From the NCBI GenBank assembly GCA_954871525.1, contig OX940869.1, positions 14,191,001-14,255,000 of the forward strand: a stretch of DNA of 64,000 nt, in the 5' to 3' direction. Source of the DNA: Parietaria judaica. Taxonomy: Eukaryota; Streptophyta; Magnoliopsida; Rosales; Urticaceae. Every line of letters begins with the position of its first letter. The first letter of the stretch is position 1. This document shows positions 33,662 through 45,427 of this stretch, piece after piece. A program made the position numbers and the translations under genes. Below the pieces are notes generated by a model. That model had not been told where the DNA came from. It did no database searches and was given only the letters and a program-made list of their open reading frames with translations.

Positions 33662-34249
33662 ATGGAAAACGTGAACAACGATGAGAATGTGCATGTGGCT
33701 GCAGTTGCACCCACGCCTGTCGTCGCTACGGCAACGGCGTACCTGGCTATGAGTCACAGAGATGGACCAGAAACGTTCAACGGTACGAACTTTAAGAGGT
33801 GGCAACAAAAGATGTTATTTTACCTTACCAAGCTTAACCTCGAGAGGTTCTTGACTGAAGATGCACCAGAGCCGAAAGAGGATGAGGCAGACCCTCAAGT
33901 TCTAGAGGCAGCCGATGCATGGAACTCATTAGAGTACCTCTGCCGGAACTTTGTCCTCAATCGTTTGTCTGACAATTTGTACAGTATATACAGTACTAAG
34001 AAGTCGGCAAAGGTGTTGTGGGACTCGCTCGATCACAAGTATAAAGCGGAAAACGCTGGAACTAAGAAGCTCATTGTAGGCAAGTTCCTAAACTCTAAGA
34101 AATGGGTCAGCTTGAGACCTAATGACGGTGTCGCGAAGAAGCGAAAGTTCAAGAGAAAATACTTCAATTGTAATAAGATAAGCATATGGCATCTCATTGA
34201 AAACTTCCGAGGAAGAATAAGACGAAGGAAGCTCGCGTCGCTCAAGTAG
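33662..34249 (+). CDS. Copia-type Gag (shortened)
   Basis: The frame encodes 195 residues. After a low-complexity N-terminus, the Gag core reads FNGTNFKRWQQKMLFYLTKL, then LEAADAWNSLEYLCRNFVLN and KSAKVLWDSLDHKY. This is the UBN2-type capsid domain of copia elements. A deletion appears to follow KFLNSKKW. The frame then jumps to a basic tail (KKRKFKRKYFNCNK) that corresponds to the zinc-knuckle region but lacks the CX2CX4HX4C spacing. A different frame at about 34,230-34,380 holds a protease remnant (EWWIDTG). The ATG at 33,662 opens the Gag core and is the likely start. The capsid domain could still form or enter particles supplied by related elements. Confidence 0.8.
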   Translation: MENVNNDENVHVAAVAPTPVVATATAYLAMSHRDGPETFNGTNFKRWQQKMLFYLTKLNLERFLTEDAPEPKEDEADPQVLEAADAWNSLEYLCRNFVLNRLSDNLYSIYSTKKSAKVLWDSLDHKYKAENAGTKKLIVGKFLNSKKWVSLRPNDGVAKKRKFKRKYFNCNKISIWHLIENFRGRIRRRKLASLK

Positions 34250-34379
34250 ATGAGAGCTTGTCAGCAGTGATTTCTGAAGTCAACATGCTGGAATCCAACC
34301 TGAAAGAGTGGTGGATTGATACGGGGCTATCTGTCATTTGTGTTAGGGAGAAAAGCCTAGTGTTAAATATGGCATGTGG

Positions 34380-35590
34380 AAGATGAGTGTAATAGTTGTA
34401 ACTTAGTCCATGTGTTTTGTAATGGCTACTATAATGCCTAAAAGACTAATTATAAAGTCTTTATGATATGCTTGAATTTTTGTTAAGGAATTATAACATG
34501 TTAGTTATGGAATTTTATGTAAAGACAAAACTAATATGCTATTCCAAACAAGAAGTTGAAAACCACTCGATAGTTAGAAGTATTCTTGATAAGAATTTAT
34601 GAAATCATATAGTGAGTTGTATACTCAAAATGATATATATAATTTCTTTACGAGATAAAATGAATTGAGAATTTTATCTAGAATACCAAAAATGTGGGGG
34701 GTTTAGAGGAAATAATTTCTTCACATTAGAGATGATGAAGATCTTCCTAAACCGACATCGCTAACAAGATTTATGGTAAAACTTGTACTTTCTTAGATAA
34801 TTATGCAAAGAGATCATATATCTAAGAAAAGTTTTGAAAGTTTTTCTTTGGTAGCAAAAACTTGTGCGAGAATGGTAAGTCTTCTCTGACACAATACCAT
34901 TAAACAATTAATCTCAACTAAAGATATCATTATGATAATATATGGATCCGATACTCGAGGAGTAAAAGTTGAGAGTTAATTACTAAAGGAATGGGTCTAG
35001 CCCATTTAGAAATAAAGTCTTAACAGTGAAACCCAACCTATATGACTGGAGATCCCAAGAACTAGGTTCAAAGGGACAACATACCTGTACGAGACTTTAA
35101 CGGACCACTGTGGGGGTCACACCTCTGTCCATTCCTTTTATGAAAAACAGTGATGCTTGTTAGGTTAAGGATACGCTAATAGAAAGCTTTTAATGATTCT
35201 TACACGTCGGTAAAGAACCGAGCGGAGCATATGATTTGCTTTTAAGTAAGATCACCTATGTTAGAGTGAAGTGGGGTCGCTTCAATGGATTTGTAAGGTC
35301 ACAAAGTCCATAAACTCTCGCAGAACCAGAAGGGTGTTCATGACCACTAACGAACACACTAATGAGAACTGATCACGTAAAGGTCAATTCTGTGAGAAAT
35401 ATATATAATCACTTACACAACGGTTGAACAGTTCAAGGACATCGCGTCTACTGATAAACCAGTAAGGAAAAATATGTTTCTTAAGGGAAGGTTCAAAGGT
35501 GATACCTACCTATCCTATGCAGTTTTGGCCGATAAGCTTTATTACCCATTTAGGGGTGTTGTCAAGAGTGAGCTGTCAATTTCATTTATG
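34380..35590. other. Non-coding interior of the young copia-type element
   Basis: No RT, integrase or RNase H motif in any frame. The stretch separates the protease remnant from the polypurine tract, as in large derivatives that depend on a partner. Confidence 0.6.
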
Positions 35591-35598
35591 TGGGGGAT
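35588..35598 (+). promoter_or_regulatory. Polypurine tract of the young copia-type element
   Basis: atgtgggggat ends directly before the TGTTGG of the 3' LTR. Confidence 0.8.
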
Positions 35599-36294
35599 TG
35601 TTGGAAAATAAGCATAATGTAAATGAAATTTGGTCTGAAGGAAAACGCTCAAATGAGCCTTTACACAAAGAAGAAAAACGTTCAAATTGTCATTACACAT
35701 TAAATCAGATCAAAACGTTTTCATGTGCATTTACAAGCTTATAAAACGTTCACAGAGCTTTATTGCTCAAACGTTCAAAAAATGACATTGAAGATGGCAT
35801 TGAAGATGGTTGAACGGTTTTGATCATGTTGATCATTTCGGATCCTCAAATCACCCTATAAATGGACAGTGAGCTTGGTTAGTTTCGACACACCAAAAAC
35901 TCACAAAAACACAGAAATATTTTTCCAGAAATTTTTCTTTCGAATCGCTTCCCTTGCTCTGCGGTTCGAATTTTCTAGGGTCTTAGAAACTTGTGGGTAA
36001 TAGAGGACTTACGGTTCGGTTTGCCGGAGTCTTCGATCGTGCTAAGAAGACTCGGTTTGCCATTGTATCCTGGGAAGGAGACGGCCGACGATCTCAGCAC
36101 CACCGTGAGAGGCCGAATCTGCTTTAAGGAAAGTGTACTACACGCCTTGGCTTTCGCTTGTTTTCCTCCTCAGAGAAGCTACTCGTCATTGAAGCTCTTC
36201 AACTAAAGGTTCGTTTTATTTCTCGCTCAAAAACAGAGTTTCGGTTTCTAATGTTCATATCGCAATAAGAGAGAGAGAACATTTATACATAACA
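35599..36294 (+). repeat. 3' LTR of the young copia-type element
   Basis: Same length as the 5' LTR. The one difference noticed is gtgggtaata here versus gtggataata at about 31,990. TATA box at 35,856-35,865. Confidence 0.95.
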
Positions 36295-38109
36295 GTATTA
36301 TATTATAATTTGTAATTAATTTTTCTAAAAATAACAATTTTTCTAATTTATAAATAGTTAATATTGATATTAAATAATAAATATTATTATTTTATTGAGG
36401 TTAATCTTCATACCCATCAGTTTTCAGCATACTTATGAAATTAGATCGACATAATCAATTATTATTTTCTAAAATCTTACTATAAGTGCATCGCTATACA
36501 TGTACCTCTTCGATCCACCCGTAAAATGAAATTCTTGAGTGATTATGGGTAAACATGCTATTAAACTTCATTTAGAGAGTAAATTGTACCAACATATAAA
36601 TTTTGGAAACATTAATGCTTATCGCATAAGTAATAGCTATAAAAGGGTTAATTGTGACAAATTTATTTACGTCGTACTCAATAAGGACGGCATAGATTTA
36701 AGTTATTTCTATTTAACAGATGTACTCAAGTTCTACTTTATCGAACATTTGACGAGGTTTTTTTTTTTTTTTTTTGATACTGAGTATATTCAAACCGCTA
36801 TAAAGTGAAACTTTAGTATATTCAAGTCACAATAAAATAAAACTTAAATAGATTTGTCGCTGAAAAAATTAAATCACGCTCCAATTAAATACTACTTACG
36901 TACATTTATCACTATCAACCCTAATTATAATCTTCAAAAACATAAAACTCCGTGTTGCAATAAGAAAGCTCATCAAACAAGTCAACTTTATGCAAATGCC
37001 AAATATGGCCATTCAATCAAATACGGCGAATTTTTTGTTATAAATTATATCATGCTTAAATTATGGGTGAATGATATGAGTTATTATTTCTATCTTCTTG
37101 TAAATATATTGCAGGGGATAATTTATTTTATCTTGTATTTATGATTTCCAGACAATTATATAGACACACATCTTCACATCTTCAAAAATCGAGCTTCTGC
37201 AATATTTTTTCTTATCATAGTCACGTATATCTCAAGTCTGTGGCACAAGTACCACACATATCAAGTTGTGCAATTTAGTACGTGTCAGGATACGGATGTC
37301 ATATTACTCCATACTATAGTATGCATCATGGTTTTAAATGTCCCGACATGTCCGTGAACAACTATAACTAATCAATATAATGTCATATTTTAATTGTAAT
37401 TATATATTTATATTTTCAATAAGTTACAAGTATAACTTTTATTTTATATCAATACAACTATAACCTATCAATATGATGTCTTACTATTAATGTGATTTTT
37501 TAGTTATTTATGTCTTATGGCGATAAAGTAATTTTGAACCTATATAAAAATCCTACCTTAATACTAAAAAATATTTTCTAAAATTTTCATCGATGTTCCC
37601 ATTGGCATACGGTATTCCCTTGAAATTTATGCGGCATTTGGGGCATGTGGCATGCCCTTTCTTGCTCATCGGCATGCGAAAATGCCCGTAAAATGAAAGG
37701 AGCGAAACAACGGTAAAAACGACATTTAACACCCCATACTAGTCTATAGTTTTACCATATCCATAAATACATTACTAGTAATTATTTTACTAGTAAATAT
37801 TATTATGGATGTAAAAAAGGAACAAAAATTGAATCTGTAAATTATAGATTTTGTTGCTTTAAAGACTTAATTTAAGACTCCGGACCTGTTAACTTAAATT
37901 GTTGGTTCATTTCATGGATATTTGTTATTTTGTTTTTAATTTCGAGAACAAGTACCAAATACTCATTTATAGGTAATTTTTCTATTTTAGATTTATGATT
38001 TTACTATTGAACATAATAAGTCAATCAATTCGTGAATACTAAATGAGAATGTGAAGAAGTTTTAATTTTTAAGAAAATTAAAATTTTGATATTTTAAGAA
38101 TACAACTGA
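36295..38109. other. AT-rich intergenic region
   Basis: Begins with the gtatt target duplication. A run of T lies at about 36,760-36,775. Short frames of 70-96 residues show no recognisable domain and have AT-driven composition. Confidence 0.5.
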
Positions 38110-38525
38110 CTACTGAGATCAAAGAAGAACACCATGATAGTACAAACTTATTGAGGGCGTTTTACACACTCAACGGTCACAAGATTTAACCCTTGTTTTT
38201 AAAGATAGAGGTTCGGTTTTCCTCGTTTAATAACTAAGAACACTCAAAGGTGAAGACAATGTGATGGGAATGATGCTTGTATATTGATATTCTCGTGAGT
38301 ACATGGGTTTCTCTCTCTCTTGTTTTCGAACCCCTTACAAATAAGGCTTATCTTGGCTTATATAGAGTTTCACATTTGCCCTTTCAAGCATTTCCCACCC
38401 TTTGTCGCCTCCCATCACATGTTTTCCTAGGAGTGATTTGAGGAAAGCATGGTTAACCCATGCTTCACATGATTTAGGGCGGCTAGCCACGCTGGGTAGG
38501 TGAGATCGGCATGGGCTTCATTAAA
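38110..38525 (-). other. Possible LTR or promoter fragment
   Basis: Read on the minus strand, a TATA-like ctatataagccaag near 38,355 is followed by a CT/AG-rich start region, which is LTR-like. No partner LTR was found in the window and the ends are unknown. Confidence 0.35.
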
Positions 38526-38868
38526 TGCACATCACATCAGTTGTCATTCGGCGCCGCAAGCTCTGCTGTCGACGCCTCTCGTCGATGCTTGACGTCTTCC
38601 TTCTTCGCGTGAGGCTTGGGCCTTTCTCTCATCGAACTCATGATCCGTCGTCGTCCTCGACTCCTCTCGTCGACATTCGGCCTCGTGACCCGTCGTTCTC
38701 GTCGACTCCTCTCGTCGACCTTCGACCTTATGGCCGTCATCTCCCTTGATTCTTCCCGTCGGCTCTTCTCGTCGCCCTTCGACATCCCTTGGAATCTGAC
38801 GTCGCCTGTCTCTTCTCAAATTAGATCCGTAACTGTTAAGGATGGATCCGACCGGATCCGACCTGAAC
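38526..38868. repeat. Repeats of a ctcgtcgac word
   Basis: Several copies of cgactcctctcgtcgac-like units with variations make ORFs on both strands. This resembles leader repeats of gypsy elements, but no primer-binding site is attached. Confidence 0.5.
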
Positions 38869-39323
38869 AAAACTTAACTACAGTGTTTACTACGATAAAA
38901 ATCAAACACATGTCAATGTGTACGAGTGATGTGTTTCTTTCTTTCTTTCTTTCCTTTTTTTTTTTGGGTCATGATTTGTATTATTATGATAAGAATTTTT
39001 TTTTTCCTCCTAAATACAGTCCCGTGAATACGGATAATAAAAACCAAGCTTGTTTGGCCTAATGATAACTCGACTACATACATATCAAGAGGTCATGAGT
39101 TCAAACTTATACTACTAAAATGAGTGCCCCCTTTACATATGTAAACTTGGCTAATAGTGCCACTTGTTCTTACACTGAATATATCTAGTAATGCGAGAGT
39201 TCATTGTAACCTTGGCCGATAGTGCCATCTTGTTTTTTTTTTAAAAATACGAATAATAAAGTCATGTATGTGTATATTTTTTTATCGTATAAAATACAAA
39301 TTTGGATATTTTTTTATCGTTAC
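38869..39323 (+). repeat. Dispersed repeat R1, copy B, left part (interrupted by a SINE)
   Basis: Aligns with 3099-3187 and 24,109-24,200 before the SINE and with 24,184-24,220 after it. It is cut at 39,323 by a solo LTR and resumes at 40,901. Confidence 0.75.
39042..39245 (+). mobile_element. tRNA-derived SINE, about 204 bp
   Basis: It is flanked by aatacggataataaa (39,027-39,041) and aatacgaataataaa (39,246-39,260), a 15-bp duplication with one mismatch. Near its 5' end it has an A-box-like tggcctaatgataactcg (39,055-39,072) and a B-box-like ggtcatgagttcaaact (39,091-39,107), the internal RNA polymerase III promoter of tRNA-derived SINEs. It ends in a T-rich tail (ttgtttttttttt), as in several plant SINE families. 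Copy A of R1 has the empty site at 24,169-24,183. Confidence 0.85.
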
Positions 39324-40900
39324 TGTTGATGCCGAAAAATGGATCAAACACTGTAGCGGCCCAAAGCTGGATATTGGGTCGGGCCCATCACCGTCTGTTG
39401 ACTTTCTTGGGCTAGAGGCTTGATTCACTGTTCTTGTGGAGTCTGGCGGATCAGACACTCCGCTTACCGTCGGTCCGGAACCGGGTCGTCCGACTTGATA
39501 CCGGAAAGTCCTAGGACTCGAGATATAGGTCAGTGACCGCTAAGAACCAGAACCTCCGTAGGGCAGGTCGACGGTCGGACCCTCCGCTTATCGTTGGATC
39601 AGAACCGGGTCCTCCGACCCGTTACCGCAAAGTCCTAAGACTCAGGATATATGTCGGTGACCGCAGAGAACCAAAACCTCCGTAAGGCAGGTCGGCGACC
39701 AGGTTTGAGGCAGTCGATAAATGGGTGAGCTGGGGGTGATGGTATATGATGTCGCACCTCATTACATATAGCGAGACTATCTACGTATCCACTTGTAGTC
39801 AAGTAGGATCGGGTCATCACGTAGTTCATTGTGGGAAATTAGGAGGTGCGTACCAGGACTTTCCTGGGTGAGTCGGGGGTCGATGGCAGAGACAGGAGTC
39901 GGACGGCGCTCAGACCTTCCTCTGGGGAGTCGGCGATCCCTCCGGTGAGCCGGGGATTTCACCGGCGCTTCCGTTCTAGCTAGCTCATCCGCTCCGACGT
40001 TAGTCGAGTATTTAAACCGGAATATATATAAGAGAGAGAAAACAGAGTTATATAGCTGTAGAGAGAATTCAAATCAGAATATCATTTGAATGAACCTCCT
40101 ATATATACGAGTGGCTGGGGGGCTATGTGCAATAAAATATTATCATTTTAGTCTTCTGCGGCGCGACGCTGCATGGTACGCGCCACGGCGGTGTGTGGTA
40201 CGTGCCGTGGCGCCGCGTGGTATGCGCCGCGACGCCGTGTAATAACCTGACTGGGCACGAAACGCGCCTTGACGTCCCGTTACGGCACGGGGACGATGCG
40301 TTGTATCAATTAATCTTTATTTTAATAATAAAAATTGTTTCCGCATTTTTTGGGCTTCTCGGTTTTGAGATATGGGCGTTTTTGAGTTATTTCGGGTATT
40401 TAAACCAGAGTATATATATATATATATATATATATACTCTGGTTTAAACCAGAGTATATATATATATATATACTCTGGTTTAAACCAGAGTATATATATA
40501 GTTGTAGAGAGCGTTTGAATCGGAATACCGTTTGAACGAATCAAGCTCCTATTTATAGGAGGGGCCGGGGGCCTATGTGAAATAAAATATTGATATTTTA
40601 GTCCTCCACGGCGCGACGCTGCGTGGTACGCGCCGCGGCGCCGCGTGGTTCGTGCCGTGGCACTGCATGGTACGCGCCGCGGAGCCGCGTTCTACGTGCC
40701 ATGGCGCCGCATAATAACATGATTGGGCGCGAAACGCGCCTTGACGTCCCGTTACGGTGCGGGGACGGTGCGTTTTATCTTTTAATATTTATTTTATTAA
40801 TAAAAATTATTTCCGCATTTTTTGGACTTCTCGGTTTTGAGATATGAGCCTCCAAATGACATTTTTGGGCCAAAATTAATTTGGGAAGAATCACCTAACA
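39324..40900 (-). mobile_element. Solo gypsy LTR, 1577 bp, related to but distinct from the Tat LTR at 22.6 kb
   Basis: It begins tgttgatgccgaaaaatgg and ends cacctaaca. Flanks are gttac (39,319-39,323) and gttag (40,901-40,905), 4 of 5 matching. The start resembles the 22.6-kb LTR end (gatgc.gaaaaatg, agcggccca), indicating a sister family. It contains a large internal duplication of the promoter region (about 40,010-40,385 and 40,500-40,855), TA runs with perfect palindromes, and GC-rich cgccgcggcg stretches. Sense is minus, judged from the inverted TATA box (ctatttatag at about 40,548). Confidence 0.85.
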
Positions 40901-40985
40901 GTTAGTATGTAAAACTAACTAGATTTTATCAATGTGTAAGTTTTTATTGAAATTTGAATACCAATATTTACGGCAAGTTTTTTTT
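40901..40985 (+). repeat. Dispersed repeat R1, copy B, right part
   Basis: Matches 24,355-24,435 (ttgaaatttgaa..accaatatttacggcaag). It ends in a long run of T, after which the third gypsy element begins abruptly. Confidence 0.75.
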
Positions 40986-41039
40986 TTTTTTTTTTTTTCC
41001 GTCAGAGCGTCATCATGAGGCCCGACCAGGGTCGATGCC

Positions 41040-42984
41040 TCACTGTGTTTGAAGGAGATTTAGTAGTCGGGTTCTTCCCGTGGGAGGACCACGGGACCGA
41101 CTTTTAACCTCCTTTGGTGGGCTTTGATGGAGTTGATAGAGTTCCCATAGACCTGTGATCCTCCAACAATAGTGTAGATCCTTCCGGTGGCCTCCTCGGT
41201 CACCGGTTCTTCCAGATCTTCCGACTCTTCGTCGGCTTGTTCTTCCAACATGAAGACTTTGCCTCGCTTGTTGGGAGGATAGCTAGTGCCTTTGGTCAGC
41301 TTCGATTGCTCGGGCCTCACGCCGTTGCCCCGGTCAGCATTTGGCTGCTGGGTCTGCTCGGCGAGTTCCCCTTCCGACCTAAATAAGTTCAACCGTAGGT
41401 TACCAAGCTCACCCTTTAGGTATTTGTCGGCGAGACGGGCCCGTAGGACCATGCAATTTCTGGTATGGTGTCCATACCTCTGGTGGAATTTGAACCAGGC
41501 GCCGAGGTCCCTGTTATTGGGCGCCATGTCACTGGTGCTCATATACAGTTCCCCTTACTCGTCGTCTTCAGTTTCCTCCTCAGCTTCCGAGTTCAAATTG
41601 TATACCTGGCTTTGGGGATGTGCTCTTCCCCCGGGTTGGGATACTCCATGTTGGAAATGCCCGTGCTGGGGATTGGATCCCCTGGTAGGAACGTGGTTCC
41701 TGGGTCCTTGAAGGGGGGTGGCTGCCCGTTCCTTGATTGGGAAGGGTGCGCCCCGGGCCTTGGTATATTCGGCGATGACCCGAATTTTCTCTTTAGGGCC
41801 TCATGTTCCTCATCGTGTTTTATCTAATTGAAAGCATGGTGGATCACGTCTCTATCGAGGTGTACCGGTTGACCAGAATATCGGTCTTGAACCTGGAGTC
41901 GTACCATAGTTCGCTGGTTAGAGCGGAAATGGCCGTTTCATCCGCTAGTTTCCATGAACATGGAAAAATGTTTGAGAAACACCATGGTCAACTGTTCGAA
42001 ATTCTCAATTGACCTTCATTCCAATTTAGAGAACCATTCCATTGCTGCCCCCGTGAGGTTTTCAGCAAAGTACTGGCATCGCCCGGCGTCCAGCTCGTGG
42101 GCATCCAGGTTTGCCCGTCCCATCGCGATTATGAATGCCCTCAGATGCACCTTTGGGTCAGTGGTCCCATCGTATTTGGGCAAGTTAATCTGCCCACCGT
42201 GCCTCAAGCGAGTGTCCATGATAGCCGTTGAGAAAGGGGTTCTCGTCGACTCTTCGACCAAGCGCTCGATTTCGGGGGCAGCAGATACCGCACTGTGTAC
42301 TCGGGAATCCACTCTGGATAGTCTCTCCCCCATCTGCTTTGTGGTGCGCTTGAGGTCATCCAGCTCGGAGCTGTTTTGGGACAAAGGCTCAGCTTGAGTA
42401 TGCTGAGGGTATGAGCCTGCTTGTCTACCCTCTGGTCGTAGATGGTAGTTGCTTGGCCTATAAGGGGTGGAGTAGCTCGGATTCTCCGCTCGAGAAGGGC
42501 TCGAGACCCGAGCTCCTGTCGGGTGGTTGCAAGATTGCTGATAGGGTGTATTTTGCCCAAAATCAGGCTAGTTAGTTCCGAACATAGGAGCTCGGAACTG
42601 GGGGGTGCCGATGCTCGGTGGTAACGGCAGTACGCCCGTGGGCATGTCCCTCGGAAGAGGTGGCGTGCTCGGGGGCGTGCCTCTCGGAAGAGGCGGTTAG
42701 TTGGTTCTCCGGGCTTGGGGATCGTTGGGGTCCAGGAAGTCAAAGTGGACCGCATTGACCCGCTCGTGATTCCTTTGTCCAGAGGTTTGCCCGGGCTCAT
42801 TCACAGAGTAAGGCCTCTGCTCGAACCGGGTCTGGCTGCCCATGAGGAGCTCAATTTGCCTTTTGAGCTCTTCATTTTCGGTTGCCTTTACTTGGAGTTG
42901 GGTTCTCAGAGCCTGCCCTTCTGCATCCAGGTCGGAAGTTGCCTCCACCGGAGCGTCAGAGACAGGATTCTCTCCCGAACTCAT
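41040..42984 (-). pseudogene. Gag of a third gypsy family
   Basis: From the Met at 42,984 a frame reads an N-terminal coiled region (ENEELKRQIELLMGSQ). Other frames then hold the linker (APEIERLVEESTRTPFS), the capsid core (PKYDGTTDPKVHLRAFIIAM, AMEWFSKLE) at 42,016-42,300, and the C-terminal segment with WFKFHQRYGHHTRNC at about 41,480-41,520. Frameshifts separate the pieces. The wording parallels the Gag at 2158-2724 but the sequences are clearly different. The element is cut off at about 41,000 next to R1, so no pol is present. Confidence 0.85.
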
Positions 42985-43018
42985 CGTGCGTCGAGTATGA
43001 TAAAGTTAGCGAGATCAA

Positions 43019-43043
43019 AGATTTCCCACAGACGACGCCAAAC
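43019..43043 (-). promoter_or_regulatory. Primer-binding site of the third gypsy family
   Basis: On the minus strand the LTR end GTCAACA is followed by GTTTGGCGTCGTCTGTGGGA, a common plant gypsy primer-binding context. Confidence 0.75.
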
Positions 43044-44044
43044 TGTTGACGTGGTTTCGCACACCAACAGTCAAGTGAATTGTGAATGAGATTTCGATTT
43101 GGGGATGCTAAGAACTTTGTGGATCATGACCTCCGCGTTGTCAATACTTTCGACAATAACAAAAAGATGAAAAATGAAACGAACAAAACACCAAAGGTTT
43201 TTTGGAGAGGTTCGTCCCAATGCGGTAGTTGACTACGTCCACTGTAAGTTTATTGATTTGAAAAAGATCAACCAAAACCACAAGCCGATTCCAAGATGAT
43301 CAGAAGAGAAGATGAAAACACTCTGAAAAATACAAATCTCACAGACACTTTTCTCTCAAAGTAAATGCTTGCGTGCGTGTGATAGGGTTGTTTTCTTGCT
43401 TTTATAGGCCTTTGATTTCTGGCCGTTGGAAATGTACGTTGGTAGTGGCTTCAAGATCAGAGCTTGACTTACTGTCGAGCCGACACGTGGGCCACTTTCT
43501 GAGAGGATTGTGCAGTGGTGGACTTTGACTCAACGTCTTGGGAGTTTGAATCTTGGTCGTAGCGATTTTCCTGGTCGGGCTCTGGAGGTTTGAATCGAAG
43601 TTGTTGACTTGGTCTGCTCGTGATTTGGTACTTCATTTGTCTCTGCTCGGATCCCTTTTCGGCAGTCTCTGCCCGGGACGAGCTTTGGGTTCCTTAGGCC
43701 GATAGGCCTGATCGGTACTTGGTTTTTTAGCCAAGTGTTGGTTTTTGTCTTAGGCTAGTGTGACTTTTGAGTTCTGCCCGGGTTTTTTGCCTTTTAGAAG
43801 CTTTCAGCTCGCATCTCTTTCGAGCATTCTCTGCTCGAGATGGGCCTTTACCTCTTGGGCTTTTTGGCTCTGATCGGGCCTCGACACTATTAAGTGTTTA
43901 ATAGGCCTCTGGGCTACGTTTCTCACAAGCCCAATTGTGTGAATATTCAATTGTATTCACAAACTTTGGTCTTAATTTACATGGACCGTAAATTTAATTA
44001 ATGACCTCATCATTCCGATTATGGAACGAATTTGCACATCAACA
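43044..44044 (-). repeat. 5' LTR of the third gypsy family, 1001 bp
   Basis: Sense strand starts TGTTGATGTGCAAATTCG and ends CGTCAACA. The inverted TATA region (ttttataggcc) lies near 43,402. The LTR at 57,949-58,788 is a second, truncated copy in plus orientation. Confidence 0.9.
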
Positions 44045-44719
44045 ATTATTATCATGAAATTTTTTTTGTGAAGGATTCAATTGATAAATATAGATTTTTA
44101 AAGGTTAAATCCGTAAAATCAATAATGTATAATTTTAGTAGTGAAGTTTATAGTTTATTATTTTTTGCTCAAAAGGATAAATATATAATTTGAAGAGTCA
44201 ACTTGATAATACAGCTAATTTATTCTTTTTGATAAGATTGAATTAACAATTTCTTAAAAAAAAAGAAAGAAAGAAAAGATAAGATTGAATTACATTTACA
44301 AGGCCCATTACCAAAGCCACAAGCCGACAAAAATAGCAGCTCAGCGTTGAATATCTTTGCCAGCGAGCGAATCTGATCCACTCGTTCAGATCGTTCAAAT
44401 CTCAGCCGTTGGATCGTTGTATCAGTCAACTCTTTTCCACGTAATATTGTTTCCACGTGAGTAATTACGAGTAACGACAACCAATGCCTAAAATAAAAAG
44501 ATATTTGCTGTAAAAATATCACATGTTATATTATTATATAAAAATTACTTGCACCAAATTTTTTAGACAAAAAATTTGAGAATCAGTTACTTTTGCCGAA
44601 AATATAAGACATAAGATAATCGTGATATTTGAATACAGCTAAGGCGTGAAAAGGGCACGTTTCGTAATTTCCACGAAAGAGAATGGCAATTCCGTAATTG
44701 ACTCTACATTCCCGAATCC
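44045..44719. promoter_or_regulatory. Upstream region of the SAMDC gene
   Basis: Up to about 44,300 AT-rich sequence. A perfect G-box core cacgtg lies at 44,454-44,459 and a second ACGT core near 44,439, about 265-285 bp before the TATA box. G-boxes bind bZIP and bHLH factors; a role here is inferred. Confidence 0.45.
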
Positions 44720-44732
44720 TATATATATATAT
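44720..44732 (+). promoter_or_regulatory. TATA box of the SAMDC gene
   Basis: A tatatatatat stretch about 30 bp before a pyrimidine-rich start region (cttttcaacctacaca), followed by a spliced leader. Confidence 0.65.
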
Positions 44733-44835
44733 CGCCCTTGGGCTTTTCAACCTACACATCAGAAATCGCAATTTGCCTCTCTTCGCAATTAGGGTTTCTT
44801 CAGATTCATTGTGCGTTCCTCGTTCGCGTTCATCG

Positions 44836-45417
44836 GTGAGTTTCTTCTCCTTCTTCTCTCTTATCGCCATGGATGTTCTGTGATTACGCATCTCGAAATT
44901 TACTGATTCCTCTTTTTTTTCTTTATTCTGTTTAATAATTTTGGTTTCTTTATTCAGTTGAATTTCTAGGGCTTGATTGGGACATCGAGTGCGGGTGTCT
45001 GGAGAAGAATTCTGCCTGGTTACGAATTTCCATATTGAATTGCGAGTATTTTTCTTGTTCTTTCTTTTGTTTATAATTCTGATTCGGTTTTTAGATTGGT
45101 TGTGGTGGTATTAATGGCTCTTTTAGGATTCAATCTGGGATTGTTGATTAAAATTTTGGGGGTTTTTATCGCCTCTTCCTTTAATCGCGATTAAATTTGT
45201 TGGGTTATCTGTTAGACCTTTGCTAGATTCGCCATTGCTATTTCTTGTTCATTGATGTTTGTTATTCTATCGACTTTTAGTCAAATAGGCATCCATTCTT
45301 TAATTAAATCTAATGATCTCTATCCAAGTCTCTACTGTTTGTTTCCGGTACTTATCCGTGCAATAGTCTATCGTTTCTGACTTATTATGTGCCCATATCT
45401 GTCCGAATGATTTGCAG
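44836..45417 (+). other. Intron 1 in the SAMDC 5' leader
   Basis: Donor catcg|gtgagtttc and acceptor gatttgcag|gatatattg. The 582-bp intron is T-rich. Leader introns are usual for plant SAMDC genes. Confidence 0.75.
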
Positions 45418-45427
45418 GATATATTGA

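Larger units (their letters stand above)
31594..36294 (+). mobile_element. Young non-autonomous copia-type element, 4701 bp, with gag only
   Basis: Two 696-bp LTRs (31,594-32,289 and 35,599-36,294) are flanked by a perfect pentamer gtatt (31,589-31,593 and 36,295-36,299). I noticed one substitution between the LTRs, so insertion is very recent. The interior has a copia-type Gag frame at 33,662-34,249, a short protease remnant, and about 1.2 kb with no RT, integrase or RNase H. A polypurine tract precedes the 3' LTR. It must borrow Pol from a relative. Its primer-binding position is unusual (see findings). Confidence 0.95.

Noticed and set aside
36539..37144. 89- and 96-residue ORFs that look like small proteins
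   Set aside because: AT-rich intergenic DNA with no motif, splice or promoter support and Lys/Tyr/Ile composition expected by chance.
38525..38870. Arg/Glu-rich ORFs on both strands
   Set aside because: Generated by the ctcgtcgac repeat words.
44220..44891. 100-residue minus-strand ORFs upstream of SAMDC
   Set aside because: They overlap the SAMDC promoter and first exon and show no domain.
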